Source: Porites lobata (taxonomy: Eukaryota > Cnidaria > Anthozoa > Scleractinia > Poritidae). Taken from it: a stretch of DNA of 64,000 bases. The stretch lies in assembly GCA_942486035.1 (NCBI GenBank), contig CALNXK010000008.1:5640001-5704000 (forward strand), given 5' to 3'. Under the pieces are notes generated by a model. It made no database searches. It was not told the DNA's origin and saw only the letters and a program-made list of their open reading frames with translations. Shown piece after piece: positions 44,886-55,123 of the stretch (positions are counted from its first letter, which is position 1; each line of letters opens with the position of its first letter). The position numbers and the translations under genes were made by a program.

Positions 44886-47800
44886 ATGGAGACGTCAAAG
44901 ACGCGTTCGGTCTCCAACACTCTAGCCTTTTCGTCAATAGTTCTCTCCATTGTTTGTTTCGTGGCACTGGTTCAGGTTGAGGTCGAACTTCACGCTCATC
45001 GAAAAATGCTACAAGTCCTGACTCACCACAGAGAAGGAAATGTTGCGCCAAGCCAAATTGGCAAAAAAAATGGCAAATGGGCTTCTTATTTCTTTAATTC
45101 ATGACTATTTCGTACTACGATATTAAGTATTTATAAGCGTTTTGAGAGTTATGTATGGTTGTAGAGGGAGTAATATACAACGCATGTTGCTTCTTTCTAT
45201 TTCAATATACGCAAAAAATTAGGTGTTTTTAAACACCTAATAATGTAATTTTAAAATATTACATTATCGAGATGGAAGTTTCAGATGTGGCGGTAGTACG
45301 TGCTATAGTGAAAACTTCCTCTTTAGCTAAACTGCTCACAGGAAGTGAAAGAAGAGATGATAAAGCCGTTCGGCTACATGAGGTCACAGGGTGTGGTATA
45401 TTTCCTCATACGAGCAAGAGACTCGTCCACACGTACCCCAATATTTTTGAAAACGGAGATTTTTTTCTCGACTTGAATAAAAAATATGACTCCAGAGGTA
45501 GTGTAATGGATCGTTTTTCGCCTGTCCAAACGAAAGTCCAAATACGATAGCATCCCTGATAGGGCATGCACTGTATGATGTAGGATGTACATCATGATAT
45601 TTATTTGAAAACCTCCGTTTTCTCTTATTTTCTTCCCTCAAAACGTCGTCGCGACAACAACAGATGTGTAACATTACGTCCGGTATGGTAACAAACTATG
45701 TAGCCGCAACACGTGGTAGTTTTGTACAGAAAAACCTCCCCTTTGTCTGAAAGAATAAGGAGATATGTTCTGCCCTGCTACAGGTCGAAAGCCGAGATGG
45801 AGTCAAAATATGTGTTACTCTAACCAAAATTCTTTACAAACCATTAGTTGTTGATTAAAAAAGAGGGAATGGACACGCGTAGTGATATTCCTGATGATTT
45901 GAAAATAGCAATACAGTAATACACATAACAAACAGTGTAGCAGTCATGCTTCAATTAATTGAAGAAACTGGGATAAAACCTGAAAAATATTTGGAGTTAT
46001 ATTTTAACTCACAAGAGAAGACGACCAGTATTCTTCTAAAATTTGGTTTTATCACCAATTGTGTTTATAATTTAATTGCAGAAACACACAGTCGCTACAA
46101 ACGCAGCTCAAAAAATAAAAACAAGAAATCAAACACAAGTCTAATTGTCAGTCGTGACGACATCAAAAGAGAAGTCCAGCTGGTCCTGAGTAGCCTGGCC
46201 TGTAAGGTAAACTGTCCGAGAGGAATAAGGGGAAGACGAGGAAGGCCTGGTGCCCCAGGCAAGCATGGTCGTCCCGGACCGCGTGGACCCCAATGACCGA
46301 AAGGAAACAAATTAAAGGTACTCAAGGAGATCAGGGGCATCCTGGACCTAAAGGCGATCAGGGCCCTCAAGGACCCAAGGGCGATCCTGGTGAATCCATC
46401 TCAGCTCCTTCTATTGTGTCACCTCCAGTGCATATGGTTGTAAACGAAACTGGTATAGCCACATTGCAGTGTGAGGTTAAAGGAAATCCACAACCACAGG
46501 TCACGTGGCTGAAACAAAACTGCAGTCTTCTCGCTGATAAACGAATCGTCGAATCACGTGGTGGATTAATTATTGGAGATGTGACGTCACAAGATGGCGG
46601 ACTCTACACTTGTAAGGCAAGAAATATACTTGGCGTTATTACATCATCCGCAGCGTTAACTGTGCAAGGTACATAAAAATGCCTACTTAGCTTTAACTTG
46701 TCTTAATTCAATTGTTTATGAGCCTTTCGTATGTGCGTGTTATCAAAAAATTAGTTCATTACAAGGAAATTATACATTGACTTCTGGCAAAAGCATCTCA
46801 AGAAAGAGAGCGCATGCAGGTCGGCAACAAAAAAAGCTGGCTTAATTCTTTGTTGTGTAGTTAAATGCATTCAAATTTTTTGAAGTATTTTAAGATACTA
46901 AATTGTTCACACACTGTCTCTGCAAGTGCCAGGGGCGCCCCAACGACAATTTTCGGAAAATATCTGTTCAGAAGACGATTTGAGATCTAGAATTTTCGGA
47001 GCATTTGTTGTAAAATTTCTTGCTTGCCTGCCTTTCCTAGGATTTTCGAACATCTAAAAAATGGTATAATTGCTTATATTTAACGGATTTTTACCATTAA
47101 AAGGCCCCGTAGAATTTTCAGGAACCTTTTTTCTGGCTGAAATTTTCGGAAAGGTAAGTTTTGATCCCTATAATTTTCGGATTACTAGACTTTCAGCTAG
47201 GAAATCCGAACAGATGAAAAATGTTTAGGGGATAAAAATATGCCTATATCTACCGTTTAAATAGCAAAATACGTTTAACAATGCTATGTTTAAGTGGTTT
47301 TGAACCATATTCTCGTTGGGTGCCCCTGATGAATGTTCCAGTGACAGCTGTAGTTGTAGAGTTACAATTATTTGCTATCTCTTCTTCAACGTCGTTGTCA
47401 TTACCACCGCGTTTTCTCACTGCATTTTCAATTACGAACGTTAGGGGCATTTTATCAGTGTAAAAAATGAACTGCAAAGCTTGACTTCAGTTGCTTACTC
47501 GGATGTTTGGTATGATAAACTGACCATACCTGTTGCATTCTTTTGTAGTTGGTGCCGTGATCACTCATAAACCCTTGTCTATCATCGTCGAAGAAGGGCA
47601 AAAGGCGATTTTACAGTGTAAAGCTAGTGGTCGCCCAACTCCCCGAATCACGTGGCGAAGAGCATTGAGTCACTTGCCCAAAGGGAAGACAAGGGTGGTT
47701 GATGGCGATCTGACCATAGAGGGTGTGGCTAAATCAGATAGCGGGACTTACGAATGCTTAGCAAAGAATCTCCTGTGTCAGGAATCAGCTGTCGCCATAC

Positions 47801-48070
47801 TAATGGTGACTGACAAGCTTAAATTCACCATTACCCCTCCCCTGAAAGTTAAAGCGGAAACATCAAGCGATTTGATGTTAAACTGTAAAGCTCAAGGTTC
47901 AACAGGAACTATTTGGAAAAGAGTAAGGCAAAGTCTACCTCAAAACCACGTTCTATATTTTAATGGCACATTGCTACTTCGGAATTTGAAGCTGAATGAT
48001 GCTGGCTCTTATAAATGCGTTTAACGAAACTCCTAGCGTTCTATTGAGGCGATGTCTGTTGTTGACGTGG
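44886..48070 (+). pseudogene. Copy D: disrupted family member lacking the fibrinogen domain
   Basis: Exon 1 starts at ATG 44886 (METSKTRSVSNTLAFSS, membrane segment FSSIVLSIVCFVALV), but the region holding the donor in B and C is not recognisable. Exon 2 is 46082-46668 with RYKR (furin type), EVQLVLSSLAC, collagen and Ig1. Exon 3 is 47549 to about 48070 with Ig2 and Ig3. Lesions: a stop within the collagen (46294-46296), a five-base length change just after it, and a stop right after the second Cys of Ig3 (48022-48024). Exon 3 ends in a donor-like GTGAGT, whereas A and B run on into the fibrinogen domain without an intron. I find no fibrinogen exon downstream. Confidence 0.85.
45222..45269. 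repeat. Two adjacent short palindromes
   Basis: AGGTGTTTTTAAACACCT and TAATGTAATTTTAAAATATT then ACATTA, side by side in the first intron of copy D. Possibly the end of a MITE. Confidence 0.6.
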
Positions 48071-48162
48071 GTGAGTATTTGATCAATTAAAAATTAACTA
48101 GTTAATGTAAGCTTCTCAAAATTAACAAAATATGATAACAAAAAGAAAAAACAGGTTATTTA

Positions 48163-48345
48163 GGGCCTGTTTACATGGAGGTAGGGGACCCCAGGTAGGT
48201 GAGGTAACCCGCTTAGGTGGGGCAACCTGCCTTTCCACTTAATCTCTCATTTTAATTTGGTAACGTTTACATGATAGGTGGGATGACCCACCACATGTTA
48301 CCTCACCTATCTGGGGTCCCCCACCCCCATGTAAACAGGCCTTTA
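48163..48345. mobile_element. MITE with GGGCCTGTTTACATG ends
   Basis: GGCCTGTTTACATGGAGGTA then GGGGACCCC... at the left is mirrored at the right (GGGGTCCCCCACCCCCATGT then AAACAGGCC). The arms are about 45 bp including GGTGAGGTAAC. No coding capacity. Confidence 0.9.
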
Positions 48346-48474
48346 GTAAAATGGACAGTTTTTTCATGAGGCTTACCGTTTACCGGGCTGGGAAGGCATT
48401 TGCCGCTATCAATAGACATTGCCATTGTTATAGGAAATTATAATTATAATTTCACGCCCTATGAAATTAACGCA

Positions 48475-48870
48475 AATTTCAAAAAGTTGCGTTAATTTAA
48501 GCCGTGTTAATTTTATCAAGCATTAATTTCCGTGCCGTTAAATAGGTGGAGCGCTAATTTTCCGCAACCTTAATTGCCATTATCTTTTTGGCTCCAAATT
48601 CTCGACTTTAACTCTTTTAGCGCCTTAACGTACGAAGGGGATCAAGCGAAGAAATCTGACCACTTCGAGGGTTGTTCACAGTTTCACTGTTACTGGCGGA
48701 TCTCCTCCCTGATAAAATACTCCTCTTTCTTAGGTGTCAAGAAGATCTGAAGTGCATCGAGAATTTGGGGCCAAAATAATGGAAATTAAGGTTGCGGAAA
48801 TTAGCGCGCCACTTAATTAACGGCGCGAAAATTAACGCTTACAAAAATTAACGCGAATTAAAGAAGCACG
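48475..48870. mobile_element. Long-armed inverted-repeat element rich in TTAAT
   Basis: 48475-48605 and 48745-48870 are imperfect inverted copies. Both contain GCTAATTT(T)CCGCAACCTT, AATT(G/T)CCATTAT and CCAAATTCTCGA on the matching strands. The centre (48610-48740) is not repeated. Confidence 0.8.
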
Positions 48871-48879
48871 AACTTTGCT

Positions 48880-49760
48880 TTGCTAACTTTGTTCTTGTTC
48901 TCTTAACAAGCTCTGTTTCTTTGTGAACATCGGGTTTATTTCCTTTATTTTGAAATGTTACCTTCCCTCGCGCGTCAATGTCCTTTAATGAAAAGCCGTT
49001 TTCCACTAAATTCGTGATAATTTAAGTCGCGTTAATTTCCAATACCTTGGTTACTGATAATGACAGAAATCAAAAAAGGAACAGCAGACGCGGTAGCTCA
49101 GCTATTTTGGCAGAACTGGAGAAATGATTATACTACGTATGATGATAAGAATTTGGCCGATCCACCGCTTAGAAACAGAGAAAGAATACTTCAACTTTAA
49201 TACAATCTAGACAACAGAAAAAGGAATATCGTATAGATAATGAAAACAATCTGAAATGTTATGGCCAGAGTAAAACAAAGACAGATATATAATATGTTAA
49301 TTATAATTATTAAAATCTAAATTATTGGATAATGCAATTCTAGAGCTCTGATTGGCTTATCCATCATGGTATATTGGCCCTTATACCAACCCTTATACCA
49401 TGCTCTCCGAATTATGGTCAGTGTACGCGTCTGCTCAAAATTAAAAACAAACTGAAAATCGGTTTTCTTTTCCAAAAAGGGTCGGGAAGAATTCTCGATA
49501 CTTTGTGGGCGTTTTTCATAAAACAATTATTCCACTCGCGCTTGTTGGATATATGACATCATTATAGCCAGCTCAGCGCTACTCGCCTCGTCGGCCATCT
49601 ACCCTCTTATATCCAAAGCGCACTCGTAGAATATTGCTAATTAGCATGTACTAAAACAGTACTCAACCTCCGGATATCCAGTGCTAATCACTTATTCACC
49701 TCCAGTTCCTCCGAGCAAGCGAAGTAGCGTCTCCTTCAAAACCATATTGATACAATTAAT
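48880..49760. other. Intergenic, repeat-like
   Basis: No gene. 49330-49620 has frequent short tracts (CTTATACCAACCCTTATACC) and overlapping chance frames in both strands, probably an old dispersed repeat. Confidence 0.4.
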
Positions 49761-50302
49761 TTAAGGTGGCTCGATACAGTTTTTCAGGGCCAATACCTCC
49801 CAAGTTTGAGCATAAACTATGTCGCCATAAACAAAGTTTTGGAAAAATTGCCACCACAGTTGTATTAGATAAAGATGAAAATTTGTTATGATCAGGGTTG
49901 CAACGGCATCGGAGTTGTCATAGCAACGAAATGACGCTATTACCTATTTTACTTGCAGCAGTGTATCTGAGAACTGTTCTTCCAAAATCGTTCACGGGAG
50001 CTTTTTCCTCCAATAGCAGCCTCGATGTTCGTGAAGTTTAAGCGAAATCTGTCCGAGCGTTATCGAGATATTTTGGGATGAAGTTTTTATGATTAGAAAC
50101 AAAGTAAAAAATGGACAATATTGTTGTTTGGCCGTTATCTGTAGAGAATGAAGCGCTTTTGACATGCAATTTCACCTGATAGTAGTTTCAATCTTTTTAA
50201 AAACGTGTGTGAAAGATCATGGAGATAGCTCCAGCCGATTGCTAGAAAGAAGGGTTTTATTATAACGAGCCGCACGATCTTAGCAACCAAAAAAAACGCC
50301 TC

Positions 50303-50353
50303 AGTATCCAGCTGAGATAGCTGAGTAAAAGTCAGCTATCTCAGCTGGATACT
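50303..50353. repeat. Perfect 22-bp hairpin
   Basis: AGTATCCAGCTGAGATAGCT then GA pairs exactly with 50332-50353; the loop is seven bases. It sits just inside the left arm of the TTAA element. Confidence 0.93.
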
Positions 50354-50646
50354 CAGTAGCTTGCAACATTCCCTATTCCATTAATCTCTGATCGTATTTC
50401 GCATCTAATATGATAGAGGCGTCCATTTTCACGCAATCATGTCATCATCCTAGGGCGAGAAATGTAATTAATTAAAAGCTCGGTATCTAACAAAATGTAC
50501 GGCTTTGGTTTCGGAAAAATAATTCAGTGCCGTCTAAAAAGAAATATATTTAAGTCTGCGGTCGATCTCATTGCCAACACAGACAAAAACGATTAAGTAC
50601 ATTTACATTGATTTAGTACGACGAAATGATAGGATATCTTTCTTTC

Positions 50647-51170
50647 TACGGGTCGAAATACTAAACGTGTTATATATCCTAGAAGCGCTCAGGCATAATA
50701 ACATCATGCCAGGACTTCTACCTGGATGAAAAAGAAAGGATATAGAACAACTACCTAATTCTTTTTTTACGGCTACGGGTCGAAATACTAAACGTGTTAT
50801 ATATCCTAGAAGCGCTCAGGCATAATAACATCATGCCAGGACTTCTACCTGGATGAACCAGAAAGGATATAGAACAACTGCCTAATTTTCTTTTTTTTCG
50901 GCTACGGGTCGAGCTGCTACACGTGTTATATATCCTAGAAGCGCTCAGGCATAATAATATGCCAGGACTTCTACCTGGATGAACCAGAAAGGATATAGAA
51001 CAACTGCCTAATTTCTTTTTTTTTTTTCGGCTACGGGTCGAAATACTAAACGTGTTATATATCCTAGAAGCGCTCAGGCATAATAACATCATGCCAGGAC
51101 TTCTACCTGGATGAACCAGAAAGGACATAGAACAACTGCCTATTTTTTCCTACGCGTCAAAGTTCTAAAC
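50647..51170. repeat. ~129-bp tandem array, about four copies
   Basis: Units start with TACGGGTCGA near 50647, 50774, 50903 and 51032, with a degraded fifth start (TACGCGTC) near 51152. Each contains AAGCGCTCAGGCATAATAA and CCAGGACTTCTACCTGG, a small palindrome. Minus-strand frames of up to 125 residues are a by-product of the 129-base period. Confidence 0.93.
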
Positions 51171-51174
51171 GTGT

Positions 51175-52015
51175 TAGCTGATTTTGCGGTGCGCAAGAAA
51201 GGATAATTTACCCGACTTGTAAACAGATATTTCCTTCAGCCGATTGTGTCTCATGCAGGAGAATGTCATAGTGTCTGTGTTGTTTTGTTTCTACTGAAGT
51301 TTAATCAAAGAAAGCTTAAGCGAAAATAGGGAGATCGCAATTTATACTCTTACGAACTATAAATTAGGGCTGACCTAGAAGACACATTGAATTGTGTCGC
51401 CATCCTTCAAAATATAATCTGGCTGGGTTTAGAGAGACAATTTCCTCTTCCATCCAGATTTACTTGGTATGTGTGTTTGCGAGAATCTTCAGACAAAGAA
51501 TTGGGTAGACACTGATTCGAATGGCTTGGCGATACTAAGTGCTTAAGTCTACTTACCGATTACAACATGTTTTGGAAGTATTGAGAAGCGCGCCAAACGA
51601 GGTTGTCACAGCGTTCTCGAGCGAACACGGCGCGACTTGGATTGATAAAATTACCATTACATGCGGCTATCATGCCAGTGATTTCTCCTTTCGTCGCATA
51701 GTGAATAGTTTGTGAGCACATCCTCGACTCTCGAAACATTTGTCTTGCGCCGCTATAGAAGTTGCTTCTCCCGCGAACCATAGGTAGATTTCCCGCTTAA
51801 CATAATGTTTGATAATTTATGCAAAAGTTGACCTCGTGAAAGTCAGCAGTGCAATAATCGACTCAAAAATAAACAGACTTCCTTCAGGATTTTGAACACG
51901 GTTTTAATTAAAGTACTTTACGAGCGCTGCGGTAGTTGACCGCAAAAGTATTACAGTGATGGATACTCAACTGGATGATTACGTCACTTCATAGCAACCA
52001 GACGGTACGAATTTT
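51175..52015. other. Unique interior of the second TTAA element
   Basis: A 73-residue minus-strand frame (51560-51781, MVRGRSNFYSGARQMFRES) has an ordinary ATG but no recognisable domain. I do not call it a gene. Confidence 0.35.
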
Positions 52016-52017
52016 TT

Positions 52018-52630
52018 AACTTCCGGAGCGCTGAGGCTCGTAGTGCAGTTTTGTAAACATTTTGGTCTTCTTTAAAAAAATAGCGAATAATTTTTAAACC
52101 GCTCGATAGATTTTTTTTAAAATTTAAGATTCTTGAGATTAAACTTTCTTTTATATGACCTTTTAGTTTCAAGATTATTGATACATTGTAAGGCAGTAAA
52201 ATAAGGGCTACAACTCGTTACTTTTTTATCGGAAGTTCCGTTATTACAAGTGAAAGCCTCTCATTATTCAAGGCATTGTCTCCAAGTTTCATTTTCACGT
52301 GAACAACAGTAACTAACAATGCATTTGACATATGCAAAAATGCTAGCTATTGTTATACGCGAAAATATGAAACTTGGAGACAATACCCTGAATAATGAGA
52401 GGCTCACATTTGTAAACACAAAATTTCTGCCAAAATATTGGCGAATTGTAGCCCTTATTTTACTGCCTTACAATATATCAATAATCTTGAAACTAAAGAG
52501 TCATGTAAAAGGAAGGTTAATCTCAAGAATCTTATTTTTTTTTAAAAAATCTATCGAGTGGTTTAAAAATTATTCGCTAATTTGTTAAAGTAGACAAAAT
52601 GTTCAAAAACCGCTAACAAAAGCGCCTCGA
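52018..52630. repeat. Long near-palindrome (about 290-bp arms)
   Basis: Left arm to about 52310 and right arm from about 52340 pair over most of their length. Examples are CTCTCATTATTCA with TGAATAATGAGAG, AAGGCAGTAAAATAAGGGCT with its inverse, and GCGAATAATTTTTAAACC with its inverse. It looks like a foldback MITE nested in the TTAA element. Confidence 0.85.
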
Positions 52631-53089
52631 TACATACTAATCAAATCCTTCTTTCTAGCAATCGGCTGGAGCTATCTCCACGGTCTTTCACACACCTTTT
52701 TAAAAAGATTGAAACTACTATCAGGTGAAATTGCATGTCAAAAGCGCTTCATTTTCTATAGATAACAGCCGAACATCAAGATTATCCATTTTTTACCGTA
52801 TTTCTAACCACAAAATCTTGATCCCAAAATATCTCGATAACGCTCTTACAGATTTCGCTTAAACTTCACGAACATCGAGGCGGCTATTGGAGGAAAAAGC
52901 TCCCGTGAATAATTTTGGAAGAACAGTTCTCAGTGCCGAGAAATACTTCTGTAAGTAAAATAGGTAATAGCGTCATTTCGTTGCTATGACAACTCCGATG
53001 TCATTGCAACCCTGATCATAAAAGATTTTCATCTTTATCTAATACAACTGTGGGGGCAATTTTTCCAAAACTTTGTTTATGGCGACGTA

Positions 53090-53410
53090 GGGCGCTTTCC
53101 ATTTACTCAAAATTTCCGGAATTTCCGGTTCGGCGGTAAATGGAACACGTTTCGTCGGTTCGTCCCACTGGAAAATTCCCAGAAAAAGTGGAAAATGTAA
53201 AAAGGTGGTCCCGTTTTCCCGGTTGGAATTTCCGAACGGAATCTCGTGTTCCATTTACGTTTCTCGTAGTTTGTACCAGTTCCAGGTCCACGGTCGGGCA
53301 CCGCCACGTACCGGGGTTTACGACCAAATGGAACAACGTTTTACCAATCGGAAATTCCACTTTTGCTACCACCGAAATTTCCGGGTTTTTTTCCTAAATG
53401 GAAAGCGCCC
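53090..53410. mobile_element. 321-bp MITE nested in the right arm
   Basis: Ends GGGCGCTTTCCATTTA and TAAATGGAAAGCGCCC are inverted, flanked by GTA (53087-53089, 53411-53413). The left arm of the host element (near 49807-49830) shows the uninterrupted sequence, a direct empty-site control. Confidence 0.93.
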
Positions 53411-54773
53411 GTAGTTTCTGCTCAAACTTGGGAGGTATTGGCCTTGAAAAACTGTATCGAGCCACCTTAAGCACTCTCGTCTCGCTGACATAAGTATGTA
53501 GCCTTCTTAACTTGAATACGCTCAAATTTGTCAATAGCTTTTGATGAGAAAGGTGACCAAACTTGGCGTACAATAAAACATCTTGAATGTTACCATGTCC
53601 TTCCAACCTCTAATGTCCTTTCTAATTCTCATCAAGCCTAAAATTCTGTTCGCTTTTCTCGCAATGGCATCATGACAATTCACATGGAGAGATGATGGTT
53701 GCTGCAGAATTCATTTGTTCCTCCAAGACAGAACCGTTTAAGGTCATATTTGATACGATTGGTTGCTTCTTCGGAATAATTCGCACTAACTTGCCTCGCT
53801 TACATCGAAGGTTATCCTGTTAAGGTGGCCCAAACCTATTTATATGGGTGTTGGGTATGCTTTTAAATCGCATTTTTCAGCAGGAACGATTTAAGCGATT
53901 TTCGCAGCACAAAATTCTGGTCAAAATTAACCCTAAAATGCTACGCTAACACATTGGTGAAAGCTGACGAACAAATAGTCAGAGGAGGAGTGCCGACGCC
54001 TATCTCCTATCTGAAACGGCACTCTCATCCAAAGATTAATTGCAAGAAACTGGGTAATCAGAAACCTGGGGCGAATACGGTTAGCATTTCAAGAAGAAGA
54101 ACTTTAATTATGATGAATGCGGGTGAGAAAAAAGAACTTCTATTTATCAAAGTTACTTTGTATTTGCCCTTTTCGTTTCAAAAAACTGTCTCAACAAAAC
54201 AAAATATAGCAACTACGAGAAACTCTAAAGAGTGTTTAGCGTCACAGGTTCACGTTTTGAGGAGAAATGGATCCATAGTTTCAACGTTCTCCTTGGCATT
54301 TTGCTTGAAAAACTGGTAGCTTTTCAGTTCTACATCAAGGGAGCTTCACCCCGGGTAAAAATTGGCTATTGGCTGCGGAAGCTTCTTGGCACAAATTTCG
54401 AAACACGTGCGAAGGAGGATACCTAAATACCGAGCCAGGACTTCGAGCCAGGACTCCAGTCACGACGTATACTAGAAATACGTCATCGCAAAAAGCTCGC
54501 GATGTTGTAAAGGGTTAGCAGTAAGAATAAAGGGAAACAAGCCAAAGGGAAAAAATATGAACAAAAAAACGAAAACTAAACAGAAAAAAATGTCCAAGGA
54601 AAACGAAAATGGTCACATCGAGAGTTAAACCTACACCTTGACCACCTTCTACGCGAGCGGCCGGCTCCAAGACCACTGTGGGCCACGCTGCTGCTGAATA
54701 ACTAATTACGTAAAATTAATAGTCTTAAACCATTTTCCGGATTTATGCAACTTATGGTCAGAAGAGATAACTG

Positions 54774-54920
54774 TATGCATGACTACAGGAGTCGATTCAA
54801 GTGAGAAAACATTTCATACAACTTCCGGCGATGAATGGAAATTCTCATGGGACAGCAAAACGAGAACAAAAACGATGGGGCTGAGACATAATCGACTGTT
54901 TATAGTCCTTTTTATATAGA
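54774..54920 (+). other. Possible 5' exon-like frame, duplicated at 57476-57612
   Basis: ATG-led frame MTTGVDSSEKTFHTTSGDEW has a partner MTRGVDSSENTLNTTSGNEG in unit 2. Copy 1 ends in a hydrophobic LRHNRLFIVLFI and a stop. Copy 2 reaches the same hydrophobic piece only in another frame. It could be a leader exon for the EGF gene or merely shared non-coding DNA. Confidence 0.25.
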
Positions 54921-55123
54921 AAAAGGTAGATCATATTGAGACAGACTTCCAAAATAATGCGTAGTGCGTATATTAAGCCACTTCAATGTAAAATATGGAC
55001 ATCAACGCAAACTCAAACTACACTTGTCTAGTCTTCTATCAGTTGAACTTATAATTGCTAAAACGCCGAAAAATGTGGTCACGTCAGAGGTCGATCAGCT
55101 GTTGATTATTGTTTTTATCACAG

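Larger units (their letters stand above)
49765..53466. mobile_element. 3.7-kb TTAA foldback element with ~0.5-kb inverted arms
   Basis: 49765 to about 50265 is the reverse complement of 53466 to about 52640, once the nested MITE at 53090-53410 is removed. Ends are GGTGGCTCGATACAGTTTTT and its inverse, each flanked by TTAA (49761-49764, 53467-53470). The centre contains a perfect hairpin, a 129-bp tandem array and a second long inverted repeat. No transposase is seen. Confidence 0.92.

Noticed and set aside
49088..49130. GCGGTAGCTCAG as a tRNA gene
   Set aside because: An A-box-like phrase only; no B box or cloverleaf follows.
50751..51128. 125-residue minus-strand frame with a repeating peptide
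   Set aside because: It follows from the 129-base tandem repeat, a multiple of three; there is no start context or domain.
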